Origin: Actinomadura luteofluorescens
GTDB taxonomy: Bacteria; Actinomycetota; Actinomycetes; Streptosporangiales; Streptosporangiaceae
Length of the DNA stretch: 64,000 nt
Assembly: GCF_013409365.1 (NCBI RefSeq)
Contig: NZ_JACCBA010000001.1
Span: forward strand, 7,192,001-7,256,000
Direction of reading: 5' to 3'
The position numbers and the translations under genes were made by a program. The notes under the pieces were generated by a model. The model ran no database searches, was not told the origin of the DNA, and worked only from the letters and a program-made list of their open reading frames with translations. Below, piece by piece: positions 1-8,607 of the stretch. Every line of letters starts with the position of its first letter. Position 1 is the stretch's first letter.

Positions 1-2
1 TG

Positions 3-305
3 TACCGGATCGCGCAGGAGGCGGTCGGCAACAGCCTGCGGCACGCGTCGGCGAGCCGCGTCGACCTGCTGCTGGAGCACTCCAGCGACCGGGTCCGGCT
101 GAAGGTGGCCGACGACGGGTCCGGCTTCTCGATGCGGGACGTCCTCGCGCGCGGCGGCCGGGGCCGCCGCCCCGACTCCTACGGGCTGCGCGGCATGCGG
201 GAGCGCGCCGAGCTGCTCGGCGGGCGGGTCGCGGTGACGAGCCGGCCCGGCGTCGGCACGACCGTCGAGGCGGTCGTCCCCATCCCAGGACGCCGCCGGC
301 CCTGA
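3..305 (+). CDS. Sensor histidine kinase, C-terminal fragment (5' end outside window)
   Basis: This is the C-terminal ATP-binding (HATPase_c) part of a two-component sensor kinase; the gene enters from the left edge. The frame is open from base 3. It shows the N-box (AQEAVGNSLRHA), the G1 box (VADDGSGFS) and the G2-like stretch GLRGMRERAELLGG, followed by the terminal PGVGTTVEAVVP strand. Together these are typical of the NarL/DesK-type (HPK7) class, which phosphorylates a LuxR-type response regulator. The sensing domain and the partner regulator lie outside the window, so the signal is unknown. The gene ends about 100 bases before the sugar-binding protein gene, which has its own promoter region and operator, so the two are probably not co-transcribed. 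Confidence 0.85.
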   Translation, partial: YRIAQEAVGNSLRHASASRVDLLLEHSSDRVRLKVADDGSGFSMRDVLARGGRGRRPDSYGLRGMRERAELLGGRVAVTSRPGVGTTVEAVVPIPGRRRP

Positions 306-317
306 ACCGGCGGAGCC

Positions 318-347
318 TTGACCTGCGCGGCCGCCCGCTGCTAGCTT
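318..347 (+). promoter_or_regulatory. Candidate promoter of the sugar ABC importer operon
   Basis: A -35-like TTGACC (318-323) lies 18 bases before a -10-like TAGCTT (342-347). Transcription would start just before the palindromic operator at 369-383, an arrangement suited to repression. The assignment is by eye and the -10 match is only fair. Confidence 0.35.
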
Positions 348-368
348 TTGCCGCATCCTGGAACTGTA

Positions 369-383
369 TTCCGTATCGCGGAA
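369..383 (+). promoter_or_regulatory. IclR-type operator, copy 1 (sugar importer)
   Basis: The inverted repeat TTCCG-TATCG-CGGAA lies 24 bases before the start of the sugar-binding protein gene. The same arms with the same 5-base spacer occur at 8576-8590 and, with one arm mismatch, at 9660-9674. The sharing between three promoters is seen directly; binding by the IclR protein encoded at 8608 is inferred. Confidence 0.65.
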
Positions 384-407
384 ATCCAGAGCAGCGGAGG
401 GATCCCG

Positions 408-1691
408 TTGAAGAACCTCGTCCCGATCCTCGCGGCCGTGCTGCTCGGCGCCGCCGCCTGCTCCTCGTCCGGAGGCGGCGACTCCGGCGGCACCGTCGAG
501 CTCGTCATGTGGCACGGCCAGGAGGACAGCGCGGCCAAGTCCCTGGAGAAGCTGGTCGGCGCGTTCAACCAGAGCCACCCGGGGATCAGGGTGAAGATGG
601 ACTCCGGCGGCGCCACGGCCGACACGATGCTGCCCAAGGTGACCGCCGGGTTCGCCGCAGGTACCTATCCTGACATCGCCTACATGTACGGGTCGTGGGG
701 GGCCGCGCTCGCGCGCAGCCCGAAGGTGCCCGACCTGAAGAAGTACGTGGGCGGCCCCGAGACCGGCTGGAACGACTTCTGGCCCAACGCCCGGCAGACG
801 GCGACCGTCAACGGCAAGGTGATCGGGTTCCCCGCCGTGGTGGACGACCTGACCGTCCTCTACAACAAGAAGCTGCTGGCCAAGGCCGGGCTGAAGCCCC
901 CGTCGCCGGACTGGGCGTGGGAGGACTTCCGGGCGATGGCGCGCGAGCTCACCGACGCCGGATCCAAGACCTACGGGACGACCTGGGCGGTCAGCGGCGG
1001 CGAGGAGACCACCTGGAGCCTGTGGCCGCTGCTCTGGCAGAACGGCGGCTCGATCCTGTCGCAGGACGGCAAGAAGGCCGCCTTCAACTCGCCGCAGGGA
1101 GTGCGGGCCCTGACGCTGGTGCAGCAGATGGCCGTCCAGGACAAGTCCGTCTACCTGGACTCCACCCCGGCAGAGAAGGGCCAGAAGCTGTTCGAGTCCG
1201 GCCGGCTGGGGCTGTTCCTGTCCGGCCCGTGGGTGCTCAACGACGTCAAGGCCGCGGGGATCGACTACGACATCGCGCCGCTGCCCGGTACCAACGGCGA
1301 CCACCAGACGGTCTCCGGCCCCGACAACTGGGCGGTGTTCGACCACGGGAACCGCCGGGTCAAGGCCGCCGTCGAGTTCCTCACCTGGCTGACCCAGCCC
1401 GAGCAGCAGCTCGTCTGGATGATGGGCACCGGCTCGCTGCCGACCCGCCAGGCGGTCACCAGGCTGCCCGGCTACCAGGACTTCGTCCGCAGGTACCCGG
1501 GGATCGGCGTCGTCACCGACAACCTCGCCAACGCCAAGCAGATCAGGCCGGTGACCGCCAAGTACCCGCGCGTCTCCGGCTTCGTCGCCGACGCCATCGC
1601 GTCCGTCCTGCTCGGCCGGTCCGACCCGCGGAGCGCGCTGGACGACGCCGCCCGCAAGTCCGACGCGCTCCTCGCGGTACCCGGCCAATGA
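408..1691 (+). CDS. ABC transporter sugar-binding lipoprotein
   Basis: Family 1 (MalE/UgpB-like) extracellular solute-binding protein, 427 aa, which captures a carbohydrate outside the membrane and delivers it to the two permeases that follow. The TTG at 408 is chosen because GGAGG sits at 396-400 and it gives a compact lipoprotein signal: basic start, hydrophobic stretch VPILAAVLLGAAA, then Cys18. An upstream in-frame ATG (348) would lie across the operator and lacks a ribosome site. The mature part has the usual features, including a YGSWGAALA stretch and FLSGPWVLNDVKAAG. It overlaps the first permease gene by ATGA. The substrate is not determined; the neighbouring GH4 glycosidase suggests an alpha-galactoside or related glycoside. 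Expression is probably controlled by the IclR operator at 369-383. Confidence 0.9.
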   Translation: MKNLVPILAAVLLGAAACSSSGGGDSGGTVELVMWHGQEDSAAKSLEKLVGAFNQSHPGIRVKMDSGGATADTMLPKVTAGFAAGTYPDIAYMYGSWGAALARSPKVPDLKKYVGGPETGWNDFWPNARQTATVNGKVIGFPAVVDDLTVLYNKKLLAKAGLKPPSPDWAWEDFRAMARELTDAGSKTYGTTWAVSGGEETTWSLWPLLWQNGGSILSQDGKKAAFNSPQGVRALTLVQQMAVQDKSVYLDSTPAEKGQKLFESGRLGLFLSGPWVLNDVKAAGIDYDIAPLPGTNGDHQTVSGPDNWAVFDHGNRRVKAAVEFLTWLTQPEQQLVWMMGTGSLPTRQAVTRLPGYQDFVRRYPGIGVVTDNLANAKQIRPVTAKYPRVSGFVADAIASVLLGRSDPRSALDDAARKSDALLAVPGQ

Positions 1692-2644
1692 GCGCGGCGA
1701 CCGCCACCCGGGGCGCCGGCCGCCGGGCCCCCGCCGACCCCGGCGGCCCCCCGGACGGCGGCCGGAACGTGCGGCGGCGGCTCACCGACCAGGCAGCCGC
1801 GTGGTCGTTCGCGGGCCCGTCCACGCTGCTGGTCCTCGGCTTCTCGCTGCTGCCGATGGGCTGGGCGTTCCGCCTCTCGCTCACCGACTCCGACCTGGTG
1901 TCGGAAGGCCAGGGCGTGGGGCTGGCCAACTACCGGACCCTGGCGCACGACCCGGTGTTCTGGAAGTCCATCCGCAACACGGCGGAGCTCGTCGGCCTCT
2001 ACATCCCGGTCTCGCTGCTGCTCGGCCTCGCGGTCGCGCTGCTGCTGAACAAGCCCATCAGGGGCATCGGGTTCTACCGCGCCTGCTTCCTCGTGCCGTT
2101 CGTCGCCTCCGCCGCGGCCGAGGGGCTGCTGATGGCCTTCGTGTTCGACAAGGACTTCGGCGTGGTGAACGGCCTGCTCACGCGGACCGGGCTGCCCGCC
2201 CAGGGCTTCCTGGACGACCCGTCCCAGGCGATGCTCGTCATCACCGGCATCTTCGTCTGGACCCAGTTCGGCTTCAACGTCGTGATCTACCTGGCCGCGC
2301 TCCAGGAGATCCCCAAGGAGGTCATGGAGGCCGCGTCCATCGACGGCGCGGGCCCGTGGCGGACGTTCCGGCACATCGTCGTCCCGTCGGTGCGGTCGAT
2401 CTCGCTGTTCCTCGCCGTCTGGGGCCTCATCGACTGCCTCCAGTTCTTCGACCTGCTGCTCACCACGACCAAGGGCGGCCCCGTCAACTCGACGATCACG
2501 ATCGTCTACTACGTCTGGCAGCTCGCCTTCGAGTACTTCACCGCCGGGTACGGCGCCGCGGTCGCCTACACGCTGTTCGCGGGCAGCCTGGCGACCATCG
2601 TCGCCGGCCTGGTCTTCGGCCGCCGGAAGGGGTTCCTGCTGTGA
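1688..2644 (+). CDS. Sugar ABC transporter permease (MalF-type)
   Basis: Inner-membrane permease of a carbohydrate importer, 318 aa, with about six membrane segments after a charged cytoplasmic N-terminus of some 35 residues. The EAA loop that docks the ATPase is clear: EAASIDGAGPWRTFRHIVVP. The start ATG overlaps the stop of the binding-protein gene (ATGA), and its own TGA overlaps the GTG of the next permease, indicating translational coupling. The three genes form the usual binding protein-MalF-MalG order. No ATPase gene follows. In many actinobacteria a shared MsiK-type ATPase serves several such importers, which would explain the absence. Confidence 0.93.
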   Translation: MSAATATRGAGRRAPADPGGPPDGGRNVRRRLTDQAAAWSFAGPSTLLVLGFSLLPMGWAFRLSLTDSDLVSEGQGVGLANYRTLAHDPVFWKSIRNTAELVGLYIPVSLLLGLAVALLLNKPIRGIGFYRACFLVPFVASAAAEGLLMAFVFDKDFGVVNGLLTRTGLPAQGFLDDPSQAMLVITGIFVWTQFGFNVVIYLAALQEIPKEVMEAASIDGAGPWRTFRHIVVPSVRSISLFLAVWGLIDCLQFFDLLLTTTKGGPVNSTITIVYYVWQLAFEYFTAGYGAAVAYTLFAGSLATIVAGLVFGRRKGFLL

Positions 2645-3516
2645 CCGCCGCACCCGTCACCACCGCGCCCCCGCCCGCCGGGCCCGCGCCCGCCGCCCGG
2701 CGCGCCCGGCGGCGGCCGAGCGCCCGGCACCTGGCCCTGGCCCCGCTGTCGCTGCTGATGGTGCTGCCGTTCCTCTACATGCTGGGCGCGTCGGTGATGA
2801 CCAGGGCGCAGCTCAACCGGTTCCCGCCGCCGCTCGTCCCGCCGGGCGTGGACCTCACCGGCTACCGGGAGCTCCTCGCCGGCTCGGAGTTCCCGCGCTG
2901 GTTCCTCAACAGCGTGATCGTGTCCGCGGCGATCGTGGCGTCGCAGGTCGTGCTGTGCAGCATGGCGGGGTACGCGTTCGCGCGGCTGCGGTTCGCCGGG
3001 CGGCGCGTCACGCTGGCGCTGGTGATCGCCACGACGCTGATCCCGTTCCAGCTCACCGTGATCCCCACCTTCCTGATCTTCAACAGGCTGCACCTGATCA
3101 ACACGCTGGGCGCGCTGATCGCGCCGCAGCTCGCCTCCGCGCTCGGCGTCTACCTGATGACCTCGTTCTTCCAGAACTTCCCGCGCGAGCTGGAGGAGGC
3201 CGCCCGGATCGACGGCTGCTCGCGCTGGGGCGTGTTCTTCCGCGTCGTGCTGCCCGTCGCGCGCCCGGCCCTCGCCGCCCTCGCGGTCATCACCTTCATC
3301 TACGCGTGGAACGACCTGTTCTGGCCGATGGTGGCGATCTCGTCCAAGGAGAACTACACCGTGCAGGCCGGGCTCGCCACGTTCCAGGGGCAGCACCGCG
3401 CCGACTGGCCGCAGATCATGGCCGGCACGGTGCTGACCACCGTCCCGGTCCTGATCGTGTTCCTCGTCGGCCAGCGGCGGTTCGTCCAGGCGCTGGCCGG
3501 GGCCGTCAAGGGGTGA
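2641..3516 (+). CDS. Sugar ABC transporter permease (MalG-type)
   Basis: Second permease subunit, 291 aa, starting at GTG 2641 inside the stop of the preceding gene. A Pro/Ala-rich N-terminus is followed by six membrane segments. The EAA motif reads EAARIDGCSRWGVFFRVVLP and the C-terminal part (AWNDLFWPMV) is typical of MalG-like subunits. With the upstream permease it forms the transmembrane channel. It is the last gene of the importer operon; a strong bidirectional hairpin follows at 3518-3555. Confidence 0.93.
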   Translation: MTAAPVTTAPPPAGPAPAARRARRRPSARHLALAPLSLLMVLPFLYMLGASVMTRAQLNRFPPPLVPPGVDLTGYRELLAGSEFPRWFLNSVIVSAAIVASQVVLCSMAGYAFARLRFAGRRVTLALVIATTLIPFQLTVIPTFLIFNRLHLINTLGALIAPQLASALGVYLMTSFFQNFPRELEEAARIDGCSRWGVFFRVVLPVARPALAALAVITFIYAWNDLFWPMVAISSKENYTVQAGLATFQGQHRADWPQIMAGTVLTTVPVLIVFLVGQRRFVQALAGAVKG

Positions 3517-3517
3517 C

Positions 3518-3555
3518 CGGTCGGCCCCCGCCACTCGGGGCGCGGGGGCCGACCG
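3518..3555. terminator. Bidirectional hairpin terminator between convergent operons
   Basis: A perfect 14-bp inverted repeat (3518-3531 and 3542-3555) with a 10-base loop sits between the stop of the importer operon and the stop of the convergent amidohydrolase gene. There is no U-tract, as is usual in high-GC actinomycetes. Confidence 0.7.
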
Positions 3556-3560
3556 CCTCC

Positions 3561-4586
3561 TCAGATGCCGAGGAGGCGAGCGGCGTTGTCGGCGTAGACC
3601 GACGCGAGGACGTGCCCGGGCAGGCCGAGCCCGCTGATGCGCCAGCGGCCCATCAGCGGCGGGTCCTCCGCGGAGTGCGGGAAGTGCTCGTCCAGCGTTT
3701 CGAGGAACCGGAAGTGCGTGGCGTAGGTGTCCGCGTCCGGGGGGAACTCGTCGGTGCCGAACAGCACCCGGCCCGGGAACCGCAGGATCAGCGCGCGGGT
3801 GGCGCGCGGCTGCCGGCCGAGCTCGGCGATGCGGGCCGCGATGTCGACGTGCAGGTTCGGGTAGGCGCCGAGCATCCGCCCGACCCGGCCGAGGTCCTCG
3901 GCCTGGCACCCGGCGTGGACGGCGACGAACACCGTCCGGGGATGCGCGGCGACGACCGCCTCCAGGGCGTCCATGAGCCGCTCGAAACTCGGGAAGCGCT
4001 CCCGGTCGGCGAAGGACCAGTCGGGATGCGCGAGCAGCTGCTCGTACCGCTCGTTGCGCTCGTCGACCGGGTCGAAGAACGCGATCGGGTCGGCGGTGTG
4101 GATCGCGACGGGGACGCCGAGGTCGGCCGCGGCCTCCCACAGCTCGGCCAGGCGCGGGTCGTCGGGCAGGACGAGCCGCCCGCCGCCGTCCCGGACGTGC
4201 AGCCCGAGGTCCTTCCAGACCTTCAGCCCCCGCGCGCCCGCCGCCACCGACCGGCGCAGGCTCGGCGCGAGCCCGCGGCCGCCGGTCCGGGCGAGGTCGT
4301 CCCAGTCCACGTGGCAGAACGTCGCGAACCGGCCCGGATGGGTGCGGTCGTAGCGGTCGAGGTTGGCCTCCAGCTCCTCGCCCCAGCGGCCGTCCAGGTT
4401 GACGACCGCGCGGACGCCGCACTCCTGCATGAGCGCCAGCAGCCGCCCGACGTCGGGAACCGACCATCCGCCGGTCAGCCAGCGGCCGAGATGGTTGTGG
4501 GCGTCGACGGCGGGGACCGCGGCGCGGGGAACGCGCGACCCCGGCACGCGCAGGCGCGGCCGGGGCCGGTACTCGCTCAGCTCCAT
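3561..4586 (-). CDS. Amidohydrolase-2 family TIM-barrel hydrolase (possible sugar lactonase)
   Basis: Metal-dependent hydrolase of the amidohydrolase_2 family, 341 aa. It shows the metal-binding H-x-H (VDAHNHLG, His30/His32), further ligand-type histidines (AIHTAD, FVAVHAG) and the late Asp (LFGTDEFPP). This family includes sugar lactonases such as L-fuconolactonase-type enzymes, and decarboxylases. In this catabolic cluster a lactonase or related hydrolase step is plausible but not shown. The ATG at 4586 is chosen: it lies 4 bases after the stop of the GH4 gene and begins MELSEYRPRP. A longer reading from 4622 would overlap the GH4 gene. It is the last gene of the five-gene minus-strand operon. 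Confidence 0.8.
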   Translation of the reverse strand: MELSEYRPRPRLRVPGSRVPRAAVPAVDAHNHLGRWLTGGWSVPDVGRLLALMQECGVRAVVNLDGRWGEELEANLDRYDRTHPGRFATFCHVDWDDLARTGGRGLAPSLRRSVAAGARGLKVWKDLGLHVRDGGGRLVLPDDPRLAELWEAAADLGVPVAIHTADPIAFFDPVDERNERYEQLLAHPDWSFADRERFPSFERLMDALEAVVAAHPRTVFVAVHAGCQAEDLGRVGRMLGAYPNLHVDIAARIAELGRQPRATRALILRFPGRVLFGTDEFPPDADTYATHFRFLETLDEHFPHSAEDPPLMGRWRISGLGLPGHVLASVYADNAARLLGI

Positions 4587-4590
4587 CGGG

Positions 4591-5880
4591 CTAGCGGATC
4601 CCTTCGGGGAGCGCGTCCCCATGCGCCTTGATCATGTCCTCGACCAGGTCGTGGATCTGGGCGAGGGTGAGGGTCGCCGCGGCGTTCGGGTCGAGCATGG
4701 CCGCGTGGTGGACGTGGTCGCGCCGGCCCTCCAGCGCGGCCCGGACGGTCAGCTCGCCGACGTTGAGGAACGTGCGGTTGAGCGCGGCGAGCTGCGGCGG
4801 CATCGCGCCGATCCGCGCCGGCCGCACGCCCGCCCGGTCGACCACGCACGGGACCTCGACGAACGCGTCCGCGGGCAGGTTGGTGATCAGGCCGTCGTTG
4901 CGGACGTTGCCGTGCACGATCCGGCGCTCGCCCGTCTCGACCGAGTGGATGATCTCCGAGGCCAGCTCCGACATCGGCTCGATCTCCACGCCCTCGCCCG
5001 CGTCCAGGCGGCGGCGGGTCTCCTCGTAGGTGCCGAGGTTCTCCCGCGACCACTCCAGGTAGGCGCCGACCTGGACGCCGAAGTGCTCGACCTGGTCGTC
5101 GTGGCGCAGGAACCACGGCAGGTACTCCGAGCCGTGCACGCTGGACTCGGTCGGGAAGTGCCCGAACCGCGTGAAGATCTCGGCCCGGACGGTGCGCCGC
5201 AGCGCCGGGTCGGCCTCGATCGCCTCGGCCAGCCTCGGGTAGAGGTCCTCGCCGTGCCGCTCGAACCTCAGCACGAACGCCTGGTGGTTGACCCCGGCCG
5301 TGACGAAGCCGATCTCCTCCTGCGGGACGCCGACCAGCCGCGCCAGCCGGGCCTCGGTGTCGCGGACGGAGTGGCAGATGCCGACGACGTTGCGGAACGG
5401 CGTCCCCTCGTACACGGCGCGGGGGACCATCGACATCGGGTTGGTGTAGTTGAGCAGCAGCGCGTGCGGGGCCAGTTCCGCGAGGTCGCGGCCGAGCGCG
5501 ACCATGACCGGGATGGTGCGCAGCGCCCGGAAGATACCGCCGATGCCGAGCGTGTCGCCGATCGTCTGGCGCAGCCCGTACCGGGCGGGGACCTCGAAGT
5601 CGATCCGGGTGGCCGCGTACCCGCCGACCGCGATCTCGTTGATCACGTAGTCGGCGCCGTCGACCGCGGCGCGCCGGTCGGTGTGCGCCTCGACCCCGGC
5701 GGGCAGCCCGAGGTGCCGGACCATCCAGCGCGCCATGGCCTCCGCCGTGGCCAGGCGCCCGGCGTCGATGTCGTGCAGGACGAGGGTCGAGGCGCCGAGC
5801 CCCGGAAGGGTGAGGATGTCGGACAGGACGTTCTTGGTGAACTCGACGCTGCCGGCGCCGACGAAGACGATGCGTGCCAT
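4591..5880 (-). CDS. GH4 family glycosidase, alpha-galactosidase/galacturonidase type
   Basis: NAD+- and Mn2+-dependent glycoside hydrolase of family 4, 429 aa, which cleaves by an oxidation-elimination mechanism. The N-terminal NAD motif is VFVGAGSVEF (residues 5-14). The family signature reads CHSV (residues 169-172), the version described for alpha-galactosidases; CHEV, CHGx and CNVP mark alpha-glucosidases, alpha-glucuronidases and phospho-glucosidases. Cys169 is a metal ligand, and a second conserved patch is GVNHQ (196-200). The enzyme is cytoplasmic, acting on an imported glycoside, presumably the cargo of the nearby ABC importer. It is 8 bases downstream of the SDR gene and 4 bases upstream of the amidohydrolase gene. 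Galactoside versus galacturonide specificity cannot be decided by eye. Confidence 0.88.
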   Translation of the reverse strand: MARIVFVGAGSVEFTKNVLSDILTLPGLGASTLVLHDIDAGRLATAEAMARWMVRHLGLPAGVEAHTDRRAAVDGADYVINEIAVGGYAATRIDFEVPARYGLRQTIGDTLGIGGIFRALRTIPVMVALGRDLAELAPHALLLNYTNPMSMVPRAVYEGTPFRNVVGICHSVRDTEARLARLVGVPQEEIGFVTAGVNHQAFVLRFERHGEDLYPRLAEAIEADPALRRTVRAEIFTRFGHFPTESSVHGSEYLPWFLRHDDQVEHFGVQVGAYLEWSRENLGTYEETRRRLDAGEGVEIEPMSELASEIIHSVETGERRIVHGNVRNDGLITNLPADAFVEVPCVVDRAGVRPARIGAMPPQLAALNRTFLNVGELTVRAALEGRRDHVHHAAMLDPNAAATLTLAQIHDLVEDMIKAHGDALPEGIR

Positions 5881-5888
5881 GGGTTCCC

Positions 5889-6647
5889 TTACATGATCGC
5901 GAGCTGGCCGCCGTCGATGACCAGCTCGGCTCCGTGGACGAAGGAGGCGTCGTCGGAGGCCAGGAAGGCGTAGGCGGCGGCGACCTCCTCCGCCCGCCCG
6001 GCCCGGCCGAGGGGGATGTGGTCGCGCTGGTAGGCGGCGACGAACCCCGGGTCGAGGCCCGCCTCGATGGAGGCGTTGAGCGGCGTCCTGATGTAGCCGG
6101 GGCAGAGCGCGTTGACCCGGATGCCGTGCGCGCCGAGCTCGACGGCCATCGTCCTGGTCAGCTGGAGCACCCCGCCCTTGGAGGCGTTGTAGTGGGCGTA
6201 GTCGGCCTCGCCGCCGAGCGCGTTCGTGGAGGCCATGTTGACGATGGAGCCCCGCGTGCCGCGGGCGACCATCGACCGGCCGGCGGCCTGGCCGACGAGG
6301 AACATCCCGCGCAGGTTCACCGCGATGACGGTGTCCCAGTGCGCGGCGGTGATCTCCAGGAAGGGCTCGCGCCAGCTGGTCCCGGCGTTGTTCAGCAGCA
6401 CGTCGATCCCGCCGAGCGCGGACTCGGCCTCGGCGAGGAGCCGGGCGACCTCGTCCTCCCGGCTGACGTCGCAGACCGTCCCGCCGATCTCGCCGAGCGC
6501 GCCCAGCTCGCCGAGCGTCTCCGCGACGCCTTCGAGGCCGCAGACGAAGACGCGCGAGCCCTCCTCCAGGAACCGCCGCGCCGCGGCCGCCCCGATCCCG
6601 CTGGTGCCGCCGGTGATCAGGACGTTCTTGCCGGTCAGCCCGCGCAT
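5889..6647 (-). CDS. Short-chain dehydrogenase/reductase
   Basis: Classical SDR, 252 aa. The cofactor motif is TGGTSGIG (12-19), with NNAG at 86-89 and the catalytic Ser140/Tyr153/Lys157 set (MAST, YNASK). The end (ELVIDGGQLAIM) is normal. A good ribosome site (AGGAGGAG on the minus strand) precedes the ATG. Relatives include sugar and sugar-acid dehydrogenases of non-phosphorylative pathways; in this operon, oxidation of a sugar or a keto-deoxy sugar acid is a reasonable inference. It lies between the lactonase-like and GH4 genes. Confidence 0.9.
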   Translation of the reverse strand: MRGLTGKNVLITGGTSGIGAAAARRFLEEGSRVFVCGLEGVAETLGELGALGEIGGTVCDVSREDEVARLLAEAESALGGIDVLLNNAGTSWREPFLEITAAHWDTVIAVNLRGMFLVGQAAGRSMVARGTRGSIVNMASTNALGGEADYAHYNASKGGVLQLTRTMAVELGAHGIRVNALCPGYIRTPLNASIEAGLDPGFVAAYQRDHIPLGRAGRAEEVAAAYAFLASDDASFVHGAELVIDGGQLAIM

Positions 6648-6714
6648 GGCGGCTCCTCCTCGCGCACGGCGGCGGGCCGGCTGGTCGTGGAAAGGGACAT
6701 GCGGAACGGACCTC

Positions 6715-7563
6715 TCAGACTCCGAGCACGACCGGGCGTCCGACCTTGGGCACGAGGTACTCCTGGTCGGGGAACCGGCGGTCGAGCGTGTCGACGAACG
6801 TGGTGACCGATTCGGCGTTGACGGCGAACAGGTCGTGGTGGCTCGGGACCAGCCAGCGCGCGTCCGCCCGTGCGGCGAGGTGCGCCGCCTCCCGGACGGT
6901 CAGGTTGCCGACGATCCCCATCTCCTCGCGGATCCGGTCGCGGCCGTTGACCGGCAGCAGCGCGACCCGCGGCCGCAGCCCTTCGAGGGCCCGGTCGATC
7001 TCGGGATGCGGGACGGTGTCGCCCGCGTGGTAGACGGTCACGCCCGGGTCGACCTCGACGACGTACCCGAGGAACCGGTGCGCGCCGTCCTGCACCATGA
7101 CGTCGTAGCAGTCCGGCCCGGTGTACTCGGGGGAGTGCGCGGCCGGGACCGGATGGACGAGGACCCCGTCCAGCTCCTGCGGACGTCCCGCGTACGCCGG
7201 AGCGAAGCGGGCGCCGAGCGCCTCCACCTCGTCCCGCAGGACGGGCGGCGCGACGACAGTGAACGGGCGGCGCGCGAGGGCGGGCCCGAGCGTCGCCGGG
7301 TCGAAGTGGTCGGCGTGCTCGTGCGTGACGAGCACGATGTCGGCGTCCAGGTCGTCCGGGGCGAACGGCGGCGGGAAGCGGCGCGCCCACCGTCCGGGCG
7401 GCCCGAACTCCGAGTCGCGGGCGAGCCGGTCCGACAGGTACGGGTCGACGGCCACGACCGTCCCGCCCGCCCCCTTGATCAGGAAGCCCGCCTGGCCGAG
7501 GGCGCACACGGCGACCATCCCCGGCGGGACGGCGAGGTCGCGGAACCCCGCGCTGACGTTCAT
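6715..7563 (-). CDS. UlaG-like metallo-beta-lactamase-fold hydrolase
   Basis: MBL-fold metal-dependent hydrolase, 282 aa, with the metal site THEHADHFD (HEHADH at residues 81-86), a later AAHSPEYTG histidine, AGDTVPHPE and the closing SHHDLF. The overall pattern resembles UlaG, the L-ascorbate-6-phosphate lactonase. A lactone-opening role between the sugar dehydrogenase step and acid metabolism is plausible; the natural substrate is unknown. It lies second in the minus-strand operon, 34 bases after the alcohol dehydrogenase gene, with GGGAGA before the ATG. Confidence 0.8.
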   Translation of the reverse strand: MNVSAGFRDLAVPPGMVAVCALGQAGFLIKGAGGTVVAVDPYLSDRLARDSEFGPPGRWARRFPPPFAPDDLDADIVLVTHEHADHFDPATLGPALARRPFTVVAPPVLRDEVEALGARFAPAYAGRPQELDGVLVHPVPAAHSPEYTGPDCYDVMVQDGAHRFLGYVVEVDPGVTVYHAGDTVPHPEIDRALEGLRPRVALLPVNGRDRIREEMGIVGNLTVREAAHLAARADARWLVPSHHDLFAVNAESVTTFVDTLDRRFPDQEYLVPKVGRPVVLGV

Positions 7564-7597
7564 GAGGGTCTCCCTTCGCCCGGGACGTTCCGGCAGC

Positions 7598-8533
7598 TCA
7601 CGGCGTGAGCAGGGCCTTGACGGGCTCGGTGCCGCCGTTCATCAGGTCGGTGAACACCCGGGCGCCGTCGGCGAGGGGGAAGGTGTCGACCCAGCCGAGA
7701 TCCCACTCGCCCGCTAGGGTCACGGCGGCGGCGAACTCGCCGGGGGTGTAGCCGAACGAGCCGAGCACCCGCTTCTCGGACCGGACGAGGTCCGCGCCGT
7801 CGAACCCGGACTCGGGGCTGAGCAGGCCCAGCCACACGGCGGTGCCGCCGGGCGCGAGCCGGGCCAGCGCGCCGGCGCGGGTCGCCGGCAGGCCCACCGC
7901 GTCGAACACCACGTCGAACTCGCCGGTCAGCGCGGGGCCCGCGACGTCGGCGCCGACCCGCTCCGCGATGGCCGCGCGGCGCCGCGAGACGTCGGCGGCG
8001 GCCACGACGGCGGCGCCCCGGGCGCGCGCGAGCTGCACGCACAGCAGCCCGATCGAGCCGCAGCCGATCACGCCGATCCGCGCCCCCTCGGGGACCTGTG
8101 CCACGTTCCACGTGTGGACGGCGTAGGCGATCGGCTCGATCAGGCCCGCGGCCGTCCACCCCATGCCGGGCGGCAGGACGTGCACGGCCGACGCGGGCAC
8201 GGCCGCCCGCTCGGCGAACCCGCCGGGGCGGTGCACCCCGATCAGGGCCCGGCGCCGGCACAGGTGCCCGCGCCCCCTGCCGCACATGTCGCAGCGCCCG
8301 CAGGACACAATGGGGTTCACCGCGACCCGGCGCCCGTCCGGGGTCGTCCCGGCGAACTCGTGGCCCATCACCAGCGGAGGAGTGCGGAACCCCGGGGTGC
8401 GCACGCCGTGCAGCTCGCTGCCGCAGATGCCGGCGGCGGCCACCTCGACGAGGATCTCATCGGCTCGGACGGACGGTTCGTCGACGTCGTGCAGTTCCAC
8501 CACACTCGGAGCGGTGAAAACGAGTGCCTTCAT
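7598..8533 (-). CDS. Zinc-dependent medium-chain alcohol/polyol dehydrogenase
   Basis: MDR-superfamily dehydrogenase, 311 aa. Catalytic zinc ligands are Cys37 and His58-Glu59 (GHEF), the structural zinc is held by Cys78, Cys81, Cys84 and Cys92, and the NAD(P) fold shows GVIGCGSIG (154-162). It resembles sorbitol, threonine and galactitol dehydrogenases and probably oxidises a sugar or polyol. The ATG at 8533 (MKALVF) fits the family start; a further upstream ATG at 8563 would run into the operator region. It is the first gene of the minus-strand operon, divergent from the iclR gene with the shared operator at 8576-8590 between them. Confidence 0.9.
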   Translation of the reverse strand: MKALVFTAPSVVELHDVDEPSVRADEILVEVAAAGICGSELHGVRTPGFRTPPLVMGHEFAGTTPDGRRVAVNPIVSCGRCDMCGRGRGHLCRRRALIGVHRPGGFAERAAVPASAVHVLPPGMGWTAAGLIEPIAYAVHTWNVAQVPEGARIGVIGCGSIGLLCVQLARARGAAVVAAADVSRRRAAIAERVGADVAGPALTGEFDVVFDAVGLPATRAGALARLAPGGTAVWLGLLSPESGFDGADLVRSEKRVLGSFGYTPGEFAAAVTLAGEWDLGWVDTFPLADGARVFTDLMNGGTEPVKALLTP

Positions 8534-8575
8534 CACGCGGCGAATGTAGCAGGGCATCCGCATCGTGGGCTAGCA

Positions 8576-8590
8576 TTCCGTATGACGGAA
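8576..8590. promoter_or_regulatory. IclR-type operator, copy 2 (divergent adh / iclR promoters)
   Basis: The inverted repeat TTCCG-TATGA-CGGAA lies in the 74-base gap between the divergent dehydrogenase and iclR genes, ending 17 bases before the iclR start. This position allows both autoregulation and control of the five-gene operon. Arms and spacing match copy 1 at 369-383 exactly. Confidence 0.65.
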
Positions 8591-8607
8591 ACATGGAGGG
8601 TGTACAT

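Noticed and set aside
4363..5973. Long plus-strand frame opposite the GH4 and amidohydrolase genes
   Set aside because: It is antisense to two genes with clear catalytic motifs, has no ribosome site and no recognisable domain.
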